DNA of 64,000 bases from Saccharum officinarum (Eukaryota > Streptophyta > Magnoliopsida > Poales > Poaceae), in NCBI GenBank assembly GCA_020631735.1, contig CM036221.1, positions 13,683,381 to 13,747,380 on the forward strand, written 5' to 3'. Made by a program: the position numbers and the translations under genes. The notes below the pieces were generated by a model. That model did no database searches. It had not been told where the DNA came from and saw only the letters and a list, made by a program, of their open reading frames with translations. This document shows positions 21,596 to 33,480 of the stretch, in pieces. Numbering within the stretch: position 1 is the stretch's first letter; every line of letters begins with the position of its first letter.

Positions 21596-22608
21596 TCTAA
21601 GCCTCCTACTTTACAAAAGCAATTGAGTATATATATATATGTTATATATGTATTGTTGCATTAAGTTATAGGAGTTGATTGAAAACACTTGCTGCATATA
21701 TATCCTTTCCTTGTCCCGTAGATATGCCTGAAATCCTATTTTAGTTCAGGATCGAAAATATTGCTTAGCCCTGCTTAGACCGGTAGAGATCGGTGATTTC
21801 CTGTCACCTGAAATTATAGGTGGTTACGGGAATACTTTAGCTATGGAATGGATGTTATCCTGGAAATAACCAAGCGTTGATGAATAATTGGAGACCGGAC
21901 GAAATAAGTATTAGTCAACCAGACAGGGTTCTGGGGTGCTTGTAGTTTCCGTCTGTGTCGATTAAGGACCGTCCGTTGTTGTCCCTCGGGTCATGTTGAA
22001 CGCATGCCTCACATTTAGCTGGCCGAATAAGGTACCTTTTGACCGCGAAGCTAGGAGATTATTCGGGCCGAGTGGATTGCCCGCAACGCACTGTACCGAA
22101 GCAGTAGTGGCAGGAAACGGGGGCGCGATGATAAGGCCAAAGAGCAGTCGGACGGCCCTCGGGTACAAGTGGTTCCTGGCAAGCTCGCGACTTTACCTGA
22201 ATGGTTGACTCGGTGACCAACACCTCACTTTAGCGGGTGAGTGAGGTTTGTGTGAGGAATAAATCTCCAGCTGGATAGGAATTCGATTCGAATCGCCATC
22301 GCTCCCGGTTAGTGAGCACTTGACTCGAGCTACTGCATCGTAGTAATGATTATGGAACATGGATGGTTATGTGGATGATGTTGGAAATGCTAAAACCTGA
22401 AATGGTAACCTTTGATGTTAATGGTTAATCAAGTGATTGCTTTAGCATAGGTGCTTACCTAGATTGAATAGGTTATAATAAAGATGATGCAAAAATACTT
22501 AAATTAGTTTATTCATGATAACTTATGCTTTTCGCAAATGAGTCAAGTTAGCCCACTGAAAGAAAGCCTTGCATACTCCTTGGTGTCATTATTTCTAGTT
22601 TATGATGG

Positions 22609-22662
22609 GTAAGTCTAGCTGAGTACCTTCTCGTACTCAGGGTTTATTCCCACTTGTTGCAG
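22609..22662 (+). promoter_or_regulatory. GTAAGT-hairpin-TTGCAG module (solo LTR)
   Basis: 54 nt from GTAAGTC to TTGTTGCAG with a perfect 8-bp stem CTGAGTAC/GTACTCAG in the middle. The same module, 52-54 nt long, occurs in both LTRs of B and both LTRs of A. It looks like a splice donor and acceptor framing a hairpin, but is short for a plant intron. Confidence 0.55.
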
Positions 22663-23109
22663 GTTGTGATATAACATAGCTACTGCAAGAATTGGAAGAC
22701 TCCGGCTGTAGTGGCGGAGTGTGATCATGGGCATGATCCGTCTGAGCTATCTCGTCTCTCTTGCTTTTATGGGAATTTGACCTTGGTACTGGCATGTATT
22801 TGAATTAAGGTGATATTAGTTTCAAACTACTTTGCTTCTGCTACTTTTGATCTTGAGTTGTAATAACTCTACCGAACACCGATATATATTGAATTACTTA
22901 TGAAATGGATGTAACATATGACCTGTTATGTTGGACCACTACGATCTTGGCTTGTATGTTGGTTGGTTTGAAATCCCTCATAATTTTATTGGACTACCGG
23001 AGTTATAGGAGCTTAAGTACGGGAATTTAATTGCTCCGGCGATTGTTTTTGTACTTTGGTTCTTATAATTTGGGCGGTTCCGTGACAAGTAGACAGCTGC
23101 AGCAAGTGG

Positions 23110-23470
23110 CTCACACTGCAACATGCACAATACCTCGATCTACTTTTGAAACATCCAAATAAAACAATTGCAACATAGTACGAAACAACTGAAACATTCG
23201 AAACATGCGCATGAAATACATGCAAAACACTTGAAAAATAATTGCAAACATATGCAACATCCAAATAAAACACTTACAACATATATGTGAAACATATACA
23301 GCATCCACATAAACACACTTGCAACATACGTCTGAAAAAAAACAAATGAAACATTAGGAACAATGCAACATACGTGTACAATAATTACAATATATGCAAC
23401 ATCCCGATCTACTTTTACAACATCCGCATGAAACACTTGAAACATACCTACAAAACATCTGAAACATGTG
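23110..23470. repeat. Diverged short-repeat array (GAAACAT/GCAACAT units)
   Basis: Irregular tandem units of roughly 20-35 bp built on TGAAACAT, TGCAACAT, ACATCC.CATGAAACACTTG. Such arrays recur in grass DNA as interiors of degenerate DNA transposons (general knowledge). The solo LTR inserted just to its left. Element ends were not identified. Confidence 0.6.
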
Positions 23471-24245
23471 CTTGCGAACATGGGAGAGCCCGGAGCCGGA
23501 CGATTTCGGCCCTTTGTGTCAGAGGCGGCGCCGTGCAAGCACCACCACCACCATCGTTAGCAGCACCCGGCTTGGCTCGGGCGGGCAGGCGGTGCGCGCA
23601 ACAGGCGAGAGCGAGCGACGCAGGGTGGGAGAGTGCGACGGGCGGGAGCGAGTGGCGTGGGATGGGTGCTCAACAGCAGCGAGACGGAGTACGCGCTCGA
23701 CGTCTAGACGGGAAGGCCGCGGGCGAAGAAGGCTGTCGCGTTGGAGAAGGCCAGCGGCGATCACATGCATACGACAGTAGGGAAAGGAAATGTCGTTATA
23801 TTTTTTATTTTTTGGATTGGAGAAAACCATATCATACTAAAGGTGGAGCGAAGGAGGCTTGTTGGGCCCGATTGTTGGGCAGGCCCGAGAACGAGCCATC
23901 CGGACGGAACATGACTAGACGGATGCCCATGTACCAGCATCATCGTTATTCCTATGGTGTTATGTTCTTTTTGGACACACTCCCCCTCTAGAATACATGT
24001 TTATCTGAATGGAGGGAGTATATTGAAATTCTTTTACTTATTACTGAAGCAAATACCTAGAGGTTAAGATTAGTAGTTGCTGCCTTATATTCTCTCCGTC
24101 TCACAATAAGTGTATCTCTTGTTTTTTAAGAGTAAGTTATTTTTATTCGTTTAAATTTATATGAAATATCATCAAGTGCTCTTAATATATTTATTTAAAA
24201 AATATTACTATTAAATTTAAAATACTTATTATGTATTATAAACAT

Positions 24246-24293
<48 letters not shown>

Positions 24294-24830
24294 TTTGAAA
24301 GTTTGATTTCTTATAAATATTAGTATATAAGTATTATATTTGGTTAGACTTTAAGAATTTAACTTTTCATAAGATGTGCATTTATTTTAAGACAGAAAAA
24401 AATATGTTTTAGACAAAAACACACGCGTGGTAGGAAACCTAGAAGACCTTGTTTGGATATCCTCGTACGTGTCTCAATCTACACGTATTAGGTTGAATTA
24501 GGATGAAACTTAAACTAATTTATTTATACCCCACGAGAGTATCCAAACCAGGTCTAAGGATATAATATAACAGAAAATCAGAAAACACGAGTAATAGTAG
24601 CCTAGTAAGACACAAGAAATAATAAAAAATAAAGACCTTCGAACTCAAGGAGGTAAATATCCAAGCAAAAAGGGGGGGGAAAAAAAAAGAAAACATCAGA
24701 TAGCAGAGCATTGAAAACAACCTGCCAACTACCTGTACCAACCAAAATCCAAAACCCTCGTCAGGAGCTCGGGAGCAGCAGAAACCGCACCGCCCGCCCG
24801 CCCGCCCGCCGGCAACGCCAGTCGCCGCCG
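23471..24830. other. GC-rich transposon-like tail, Stowaway debris and DnaJ upstream region
   Basis: 23471-23780 is GC-rich and appears to continue the repeat element on its left. A Stowaway-like end (GGAGGGAGTA) lies near 24010, and a degenerate Stowaway/Mariner-like stretch runs from about 24088 (TTCTCTCCGTCTCACAATAAG). From about 24700 a short leader with a CCCG repeat precedes the DnaJ ATG. No coding gene supported. Confidence 0.45.
24248..24292. repeat. (TG)n(TA)n compound microsatellite
   Basis: About five TG followed by about seventeen TA dinucleotides in non-coding AT-rich DNA. Confidence 0.95.
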
Positions 24831-27800
24831 ATGGGGGTGGACTACTACAAGGTACTGGGCGTCGGCCGCGGCGCCACCGACGACGAGCTCAAGAAGGCCT
24901 ACCGCCGCCTCGCCATGAAGTACCACCCCGACAAGAACCCCTCGCCGCAGGCCGACACCCTCTTCAAGCAGGTCTCCGAGGCCTACGACGTCCGTACCCA
25001 TATCCCTCCCCCTCATCCTCCATTACTGCCGGGAAACCCCATCTGCTTGACCTCCCTCTCGATTGGCCTTGGCTCCCCCACTCGCAGGTGCTCAGCGACC
25101 CGCAGAAGCGCGCCATCTACGACCAGTATGGCGAGGAAGGCCTCAAGGCCGGCGCGCCCCCCCCCGCCTCCGCCTCCACGCACGGCCCCGGCGCCGGCCT
25201 CCACGGGTTCCGCTTCAACACGAGGAGCGCCGAGGAGATCTTCTCCGAGATATTCGGCGGCGGGTTCGCGGGGGCAGGCCCCCGTACCTCCGGCGTCGGC
25301 GTTCCCCCCGGGTTCCCGATGTTCGTCGGCGCCGCTGGGCCAGGGGAGGCGTCGAGCGCGCCGGTGCAGAGGAAGGCGCCGCCGATCGAGCGTCCGCTGG
25401 CTTGCACCTTGGAGGAACTGTACAAAGGGGCCACTAAGAAGGTGAAGATCTCCAGGGATGTCCTTGACGTCGCTGGGTGAGACCGCCGATTCCTTGCCCA
25501 ATTTGTTTCCTGCAGAATACAGACTGACCACAGGTTATAGCATTCTGTTCTTTTGTAAAGAATCGTTTCAGCCTTGATGATTGAGCAAGTCCGTGGGTTG
25601 TTGTAGGATTTGTAGAGACTTTATGCTAGGTCGTGGCTTTCGTTGTGCATCTTCTGACTTTGGTTGGCACATTGTGCTTGCACATTAGAATTTTTAGGGC
25701 AGGGAAACTGTGGAGCATGAGAGGAAAGGTTGGCCGGAGAGAAAAACTTGGGAGGGATGGTAGACACAACGAAAGAGGACTAGAAGAGATAAGGCAAGAA
25801 TGATACAAGTGTGGTTTAATCTGTCTTATGTCGTCTTTCTATTGTGACAGTAATTGTGTACAAGGCATACACACACGCGTGCGAGCACACAACTCTCTAC
25901 CATCACCACCCATGTACATGTGCACCTAAACCCAATACGAATTTATCAGAGGCATATAGGGTCTTTGCAATTGATTTCTGCACCAAGTCAGGCTGGTGGG
26001 CTGAGTGCACACCCGCACTCCTTGTAGGCAAATGGCCATTGGTTTGCTTCTTGTTTGTCTGATTTATCTTATCGTCTCAAGTCTGTCAGTCTTAATTCTC
26101 CAGCACTCTCTCTATTGAATAATGTTAATTGAATCTTCCTGTGTCTCAGTCCATGATGTTTCAGCTGTTGTTGCCCCTTGATACTTTCTCATTCTTTTGG
26201 GCGATACACAAGGTATTCTGACCTTGTCTACGCACATTAACCATAACTCTATAATGTGCTTCCCATGGTGGCCAAGCTGACTTTGTTGTTAGCTTTTAAT
26301 CTTAGCCATAATTCTTGATTTATTTGGAGTTGGCAATATCCTTCGGATATGATATTAGGGTGGTGTATATGTATTGCACGGTGCATACTGCATAATTTGT
26401 TTCGCATGGGGATATCCAATTTATGTCCAGCTCAACATGTCATTATGTCAACTCTGTTCTTATTTTTTGCACTACAATTTGCTTGAGTTTTTTTTGGTTG
26501 GAACAAGGTGATTTGCTTGAGTATTTTTTAAACAAAGTGATTCCCTTGAGTTAATCATGTTTTTCTATCCTGTTTTTATTTTATCCTCATGAGTATGCAT
26601 TTTTGGACATTGCTAACAGGATTTCATTTAGTGATGCTTTTCCTTGTTTTGTGCTGTTCTCACTGCCTTGTCTATTTTTTTAATACCAACGAAATAAATA
26701 AGTAAATACTTTCATGTTGTGACCTAAACACTTCCAAAAGTCAGCTGTCTAGCCTGCTTGCTATTCCTGGAATGCCGCATAAAGATTGCTGGTAGGATCT
26801 CTTGACAACTTCATATCCATGTTTTTGACCATCTAACTTGTGAGACTGTAACAATGGGAAGTTTTTATGTGTGTACCAGTGTATCTCATGCTTACAACTT
26901 CTGTTACATATTCTACTCGAAATCAAATTTGAAGGGGTTCAAATTATAGATGCCATAAGACAAAATGTGTGGGGTAAGACAGTAGCTTCTTCAGTTAAGG
27001 GGCTAAGAGGCTGAGTTTCGATCCTAAACACACGCGTTGTACAAGGATATTAGAGCGTTCAGAGGCATTCATAATTTGATAGCTGGGCTTGTACATTTCA
27101 CAGATGATTTGCTGATTTATTAAGGATCACTGGAGGTAGACAGCTGTGACTAATGTTTGAACTCAGGGTAGATCTATTGGTGTGCAGTTTCTTGTGGATT
27201 TACTGTATTTTGTTTATTACTTCCGAGGTATTGAACACATGAATACTGATGGGAGCACTTGTTGAACTAAGAATATGTGATTTGTTACTCTTTTTGAGTG
27301 AAGCAGCTAGTTCGTGATGGTAAATAAAATATTTCACATGGACATTGAGGGACCTGTGATTCTGATTAAACACAACTATGCAGAATATATTATTTCTTAA
27401 AGACTGGATATCTGTAATTGATTGAGGTGGAATATAATATCATCTTGTAAAGTTCTAATATTGAAACACACGTTGCTTTCAATGACTTTGGAGCAGCACA
27501 GCATGGTGTATAGTTTCATACTTTCATCATGTGCTTGCCTTTTATCAATATAGTTATCATTATGGGGCAAAGCCACTTTTTGAAGTAGGTCCATACAAGA
27601 AAGGGATGGATTGTGATAAATTGCCTTCTAAACTAATTTTAATGATTGCAATGACGTGGTGCTTTGTCAAACATACAGCTCAAGACATTATGGTATAGAT
27701 GCAGTTTCTTTGTTTGCCCCTATTGAGAAACATCATATGTTTGGCACATGCTTGTTTATGTGATTGATGAGTGTTTAGTTGTGAAACTGTGCTGGATGGA

Positions 27801-28384
27801 TAAGACTAAGCATTAAATTATCATATCAAGTTGCTAGGTTCGAGTAGGTTGAAACTTTAAATGATCAAAGCTTTTTAGTTGTCCAGAATAGGCAATCTCA
27901 TTATTTTCCTATCTTGTTTTGAGAATACATTTCATATTTTTTGTGAAGGAAACCAACAAATCGTGAGGAGATCCTGACGATAGATATCAAGCCTGGATGG
28001 AAGAAGGGTACAAAGATCACCTTTCTTGATAAAGGCAATGAGGCTCGTAATGTTACACCATCAGATCTAATTTTCATAATAGAAGAACGGGCGCACCCCA
28101 GGTTCAAGAGGGATAAGAACGACCTTATCTACACTCATAAGATCTCTCTAGTAGAGGCATTGACAGGCTGCACAGTCCAAGTGACGACCCTGGATGGACG
28201 AACCCTGACTATCCCCGTGAAGTCAGTTGTGAGTCCTACTTATGAGGAAGTTGTGCAGGGTGAAGGCATGCCAATCACAAGGGAGCCATCTAGAAAGGGG
28301 AACTTGAGGATCAAGTTTCAGATCAAGTTCCCCACTAGTCTAACAGGTGACCAAAAGACGGCGATCCAACAGCTTCTGTCTTGA
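24831..28384 (+). CDS. Class B DnaJ/HSP40 co-chaperone (DNAJB1/B13-like), three exons
   Basis: Exons read as 24831-24989, 25088-25476 and 27949-28384, giving 984 nt and 327 residues. Donors GT at 24990 and 25477, acceptors CAG at 25087 and AAG at 27948; phases agree and the protein runs on without a break. The J domain is at the N-terminus ([20 protein letters not shown]) with the HPD motif at residues 32-34 that stimulates Hsp70 ATPase. A Gly/Phe-rich linker follows (GGGFAGAG...PPGFPMF), then the two beta-rich peptide-binding C-terminal domains ([24 protein letters not shown] [12 protein letters not shown]) and the usual [11 protein letters not shown] end. There is no zinc-finger, hence class B. 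No signal peptide; expected cytosolic. Length is normal for the family (about 330-350). Intron 2 is about 2.5 kb. The splice sites are predictions. Confidence 0.93.
25477..27948 (+). other. Intron 2 of the DnaJ gene
   Basis: 2,472 bp, AT-rich, GGTGAG donor and GTGAAG acceptor with a T-rich tract ahead. No transposon with clear ends and no coding frame was seen inside. Branch point not identified. Confidence 0.8.
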
Positions 28385-29493
28385 AGCTCTCTGTACAATG
28401 TGAGTCTATTAGGAGTACTCGTTTGTGGAGTAGTTGTAGTGACATTAGCTGAATGAACTGTCACTTTTTTCGTGCTAGTATTGGTGTATTCTTTTCTAGC
28501 TATTGTAAGATTACACCCATGCTAACCTGCCAGTGGAGTTGCTGCTGTTTGTGTCATCGTCATATTCAGTTGTGTAATTGTAGCAGCATCAGTCTGGGTG
28601 TCTTTGTAGCGGCATCACTGCTAACCTGCCAGTGGAGTTGCCAGTCTCTTGCATTAGCCAGCCCGTCCTTTGTTGGGTGGTCGTGGCCTCGGTTCAGATT
28701 ATCGGTTGCTGTGTCTTTGTTGGATGTCATGCCACTCTGGCCCAGCAGAGATCTCTGATGTCTCAGTTTCTTTGGCCATTTATTTTAGAACATTATAGGG
28801 TCTTTTCAACGACCATGGTCCATGCATAGACACAAGTGGTTTGCAGGTTGCTCCTTTTTCTTCTTTTTTGGTACTGTATCAACTACAAATTTGTTGCATC
28901 CACAGCAGACTCTTCGGTTCACCAATAGGGTTGATGCGTGTAATAAACCTGAGATGATGAAGCTGGGCACCTGCTCGGCTGCCCCTGCTGGTAATAATAT
29001 GCTTTTTCAGAAAGATGCCGGTCGTCGCATCGGCGATCGTTGTCAGGGGAGGATTGCAAGGGAAAAGCAGGATGGTGATCTTCCTGGCCGAGGTTTATCC
29101 GAGCGGGAACGGGTCCTCGTCGCAGGTTCGTTCAGGCCTGAGGTCGATGTCGGATTCGTTGCCCGAAGAGAATCCCCCGTGCTCTCTGAGCCTCTCCGCC
29201 GTCGCCGTTGCAGCGCTTTTGCCCTCGTCGGAATCTGCCGCGCGCGGCGGTGGCCGGTGGGGAAAGAAAGGTCACCTTTTCGGCACCCAACTGCGGCGTC
29301 GTCGCACACCACATGTATTTATTATATATATAATGATAAAATTAATGTGAATTGCGTTGCACTGGTGCGGTTTTCTCGCCCGGTGTTCTGCGGCAGTGCT
29401 ATCTATCTCCTATCTCAGCCTCGCTCCACTGTACCAACAGTTACTCTGTACTTTGCTGTACGTGTCCTAGTTCGCTCCATGTGACGATATTTC
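28385..29493. other. DnaJ 3' flank and intergenic DNA
   Basis: Presumed 3' UTR followed by non-coding DNA. The 22-bp block GCTAACCTGCCAGTGGAGTTGC occurs twice (28521-28542 and 28620-28641). Open frames at 28822-29484 and 29015-29350 are GC-rich but have no domain I recognise, and I do not call them genes. Confidence 0.5.
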
Positions 29494-29740
29494 GGCCGTG
29501 TTTAGATCGTCCGATTCGGCGCCGGAATCACTGTGCTGGTTACTGTAGCTTTTTGTTTTTATTTGCTAATAATTGTTCAAATATTGATTAATTAGGCTTA
29601 AAATATTTGTCTCGCAAATTACAATAAAACTGTGCAATTAGTTTTTGATTTCATCTACATTTAGTACTTCATATATGTGCCGGCATTTTGATGTGACGGG
29701 GAATCTTCTTTTTTGCAAAGTGGAATAAACTCTTGTGGCC
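29494..29740. mobile_element. MITE of the 5568/14001 family, decayed ends
   Basis: Begins GGCCGTGTTTAGATCG and ends near CTTGTGGCC. The interior retains GTTACTGTAGC, TTAGGCTTAAAATATTTGTC, TGTGCAATTAG and TGATGTGACGGGGAATCTTC, shared with the other copies. No clean target duplication. Confidence 0.7.
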
Positions 29741-29759
29741 GAAATTAGAATTGTTGTTT

Positions 29760-29940
29760 ACATGAGTTGATGATAATTGTGTGTTGCAAGAGCATGCATG
29801 CAGCTTCCATATGCATGCAGTTTGCATGAGGCCCATTAAATGATTTCCAAATCTGCTGCATTATAACTGTTGTTTTGTAAAAAATTTTGCATCTAAACGC
29901 CAAACCACGAAATCAAGATGGCGTCAGATTTTGGTGGCCT
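29760..29940 (+). repeat. Left arm of a perfect 181-bp inverted repeat
   Basis: Its reverse complement is found exactly at 30081-30248 (168 of 168 bases, checked base by base) and continues at 58309-58321 (13 more bases) after element B is removed. The arms are separated by a 140-bp spacer (29941-30080) that contains a MITE-like end (GGGCCCAGTTTAGTTCCCC). Non-coding. The transcript would fold into a long perfect hairpin. Confidence 0.93.
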
Positions 29941-30080
29941 TTTCCTGCTTGACGCTTGACTTGATTGATGTCTTTTCAGGATTCGTTGAGCGTGGTTCTT
30001 TGTTTACCGGCAAATCATCTAGGGCCCAGTTTAGTTCCCCAAAAATTTTGCAAAATTGCCAAAATCCAAAATGGGGCTGC

Positions 30081-30248
30081 AGGCCACCAAAATCTGACGC
30101 CATCTTGATTTCGTGGTTTGGCGTTTAGATGCAAAATTTTTTACAAAACAACAGTTATAATGCAGCAGATTTGGAAATCATTTAATGGGCCTCATGCAAA
30201 CTGCATGCATATGGAAGCTGCATGCATGCTCTTGCAACACACAATTAT
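30081..30248 (-). repeat. Right arm of the inverted repeat (main part)
   Basis: Exact reverse complement of 29773-29940. The remaining 13 bases of the arm are at 58309-58321, displaced by insertion of element B at the sequence ATTAT. Confidence 0.93.
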
Positions 30249-33200
30249 TGTAACACCTCAAGTGTTTAGCTCCATAATTGCATTGCATTTGCATTGCATA
30301 AGCATAAGCATGCATCATTCATGTTTGTTATTTTATGTGATGCAACACATGTGATTATTCTAGGGTTTGTTTGATTTATTTCATGAAGTGTTTGATAGTT
30401 GGTGTAACAAAAAGGGTAAGGTAGCCAATCATGACCTACAACACCTTAGTTATACTTAGGGCAACATTTGGAACAAGTTTCATGTTGACCAAAATTACAA
30501 ATTTGCCCTCCAAGAGAAGTTGACCACCATTTGACCCTAGAAGGCTCTAGTTTGACCAATTAAAAAGTCTAATTTAGAGACCTTGCATGGAAGAGCACCC
30601 TTAAGTAAAGTTGTAGAGAATTTCATGAGGAACAAAAGTTCTAATATGGCCATCTCATGAAAATGACCAGAGCATGCTCAAAATGCCCCACAAGTCAGCT
30701 TGAGTGGTGATCAACACTTAGAAAAATTCTAAGTCTGGAAATTGGATTTTTCAGTTTCACTGTACCTCACTTTAGCAACTTGTAACTCACAAACCAGGCC
30801 AAACCAGCCTTTGAGCCAATTGACAAAGTTGTTGTCCACACATAGCTCTACAACATTGTCAATATCACCATCACCTGGTTCTCAATAGTTTAGGAGATAT
30901 AGTGTCAAGAAGTTAGGGTTTCAGTCGGCGTTGATCTCTGAAACTGCATTTCAGTTTCAAGGGGCACCACTTTGGAGCTCTGTAGTTTCAAATCTAGGCC
31001 GAACCAGCCCAAACTCCAATTGACAAACTTGTAGACCTCATGTAGCTCTACAAAATTGGTGTAATCATCTTCGACTAATTCGAACCGGTTTGGGAGATAA
31101 TCATCGTGGAAGTCGCTCTGTCAGTCGAGCTCGATGGCACCGTGCACCGCGATTCAGTTTCGTCAGAGGAGGGGGCGTGGCCGACCGGCCACAGGGCCTC
31201 ACCGACGCGTGGGCATGCGGTGGCGACCGTACGCCGGTCTTGGCCCCACCGGTCAGCCCACGGCGCCTTCAAGACGCCACGACGCGCGAGCCGGCCTCCA
31301 TTCCTCCGCCCCCTCTCTTCCAGTTGCCAAGAACACCGAAACCGAGCCGCCATTGCCGCTCTTCTCCGGCGAGCTCAAGCGCGAGCCACACCGCATCACC
31401 GGCCGCCCGACCTCGCCAATCCCTCCGCCTCACCACCCTCCATCCCCTTGACCCACCGAAGCCGCGATTTGACTCAAGGTGAGCCGCATTGCTTTCTTCC
31501 CCGTCTCCGAGAGGTCGCCGGAGCCTGCCATGGGACCTCACCGTGGTCAGGGTGCTTCGGGTCTCTCTCCGTCCTCCCTTCCTAGCAAAATGGATCCTCC
31601 TAGCTTCGGTGAAGCTCGTACCGAGCCTAGACCGCACCGTACATCCTCACCGGCGACGGTGCGCCGCCACCGGACATCACCGGCCGCCGCTCGCGGTGAC
31701 AAGCCCCTTCCACCCCATCCCCATCCATTCCACGAGCACCAATCGACGCACCGGGTGACGGAGAACACGAGGCGGTGTTCGATTGGCCGAGCGAGCTCTT
31801 CTCCGGCGAGATCGAGCTCGTCGGAGCTCGCGGGCCTCCGCCTCCCCTGTCTCCGGTCACTGACCGCGGGGGCCCGCCCGTCAGTGTCGCGCGCGGGCGG
31901 GAGCGCTGAGCGGGCCGCGCGCGCGCGAGTGTGGGCCGAGTTTCCTGGGCCGGCCCAGTTCATCCGAAATGAAATTCGTTTTTATTATTTTGTCACTGAT
32001 TTTTGTACAAGTTGGAAAAATATAGATCTAGGGTTTTAATGATCCAAAAATCATGAGATAAATTTTGTTGGGGTCTACATGATGTGTAGTATTTTAGAAA
32101 AATATGGATCTGGCATGAGATGTTTAAATTCTGTAAGAATTTAATAGATCCTTTAAATATGTTTTGGAATGCATGCAAATTTGTTAAATTTATAACTTGA
32201 GCTGTAGTGTTCCATAAATCATGAAATTTGGTGGGTAGGTTACTCTATGCTAGCCCTAGCTCTGGTAAAAATTTGGGCATCAGTGCTTAAGTAATTTCCA
32301 AGTTATAATGCTATCTTGTTATTCTAGGAAATACTTAAATGAATTTTTGTAATTTTTCTACATCTGCAATGTTCATATAAATTTTTGGAGAATGTCTTGG
32401 TACCCTAGAGTGTCCAAGAAAATTAAGAAATCTGTTGTTTGACACTTTTTACTATGCTTTGTTATTTATACAAAAATCAGCCTTTTAGGCTTGTGAATTT
32501 TGTTCAGAGAGTTTCGGTGAATAAAACTTGTCCAAATTTTTACTGTGGTCTCTTTTTGGGTCAGAGAGTCCCCTGTAATTTTGTAGAATTTTAGGAGCAG
32601 TTTATATATATGTTTGAAATTTCCCTTAATTAATTAAGTAAAATAAGAAATGGGTTTAAATAAATATTCTAGGTGGGCACACCTTACTTTCTGGTGTTCT
32701 TGTGACATTTGTGAACTTGTAGTAGTATTAGTTTGGTCTTAGAGAATGTTTGTCACATCAATAAATATTTAACCTTTGTAATTTTAGGTTTTCTGGACAA
32801 CTAGTAGTAATTCTAAATTTGGCTTTGATAAAATTGGTTGCTGGAAAACTGGTAAATACCAAAGTTGGAGTAAACTTGATGAACTAGCTTGTGTCAAATT
32901 TTGGAAGCATTTGGCTTAGTAGTTTGAGAGTTACTGTTGTTTAAAGTGGCAGTTCAAAATCTGCTACTCTCTGTTTTGAGAGGACAGATTCTGGAACTTG
33001 TGAAGTTTAACATGGAAAACTTAGGAGTTTGGAGTTGAGGTCTAAAAATAAATTGTAGTGCATTTCTTAGGCTTTCCAGATTGTCTTAGATCATATCTTT
33101 TGGAATTGTAAATCTTCAGTTGTGATAAAAACAAGTAGCTGCTGTCCAGAATGCTTACTGTGGTGTTTTGCTGAGTGATATGGTGTAATATCCTAAGACA

Positions 33201-33480
33201 TGCTACTTTTGTAATTGTTAGGTGTTAGGGCCTTAACAGAGGATGAGCAGCTTTATCTTAGGTTAAGTAGATTAGGTGAGTACTTCTCTACTGGAGAAGA
33301 GATTTGCACGTACTAATAAAATAACTTGAATAGAGTATTTTATTCTGAAATGCATTTCATTCCGAGCATGTTGCACCCATTTATGCATCCATTATATTTA
33401 TTGTGCATTCATGCAATAGGTGCACCGGAGGGGGTGACACTCCTCGAATTTGAGCCTGTGATTCCGGAGGAGGACCAGGA
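30249..33480 (+). repeat. Left LTR of element B, part 1
   Basis: Starts TGTAACACCTCAAGTG. Aligns to 53501-56716 of the right LTR. It ends with CAGGA (33476-33480), the target site of element A. It has AT-rich flanks around a GC-rich island at about 31080-31960, which contains open frames that are not preserved between the two LTR copies and are therefore not genes. Confidence 0.92.

Larger units (their letters stand above)
18558..23087 (+). repeat. Solo LTR, 4.53 kb, chromovirus-type Ty3/gypsy
   Basis: Starts TGTAACACCCGAGGTG and ends GGCGGTTCCGTGACA, flanked by the 5-bp duplication AGTAG at 18553-18557 and 23088-23092. There is no internal domain and no second LTR, so this is a solo LTR left by LTR-LTR recombination. 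It shares the start (TGTAACACC), end (TTATAATTTGG.CGGTTC) and several internal blocks with the LTRs of element B, but is otherwise well diverged, so it belongs to a related family. A GC-rich island occupies about 19550-20200. ORFs inside have no recognisable domain. Its first 3.3 kb recurs at 60669-64000. Confidence 0.9.

Noticed and set aside
22609..22662. A normal spliced intron in the LTRs
   Set aside because: 52-54 nt is shorter than typical plant introns and there is no coding frame around it; kept as a conserved module of unknown role.
23110..23470. CRISPR-like array
   Set aside because: Units are irregular and diverged with no constant repeat or spacer length, and the genome is a plant.
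28822..29484. 220-codon frame downstream of the DnaJ gene
   Set aside because: No recognisable domain, mixed composition, and a second frame overlaps it; nothing supports translation.
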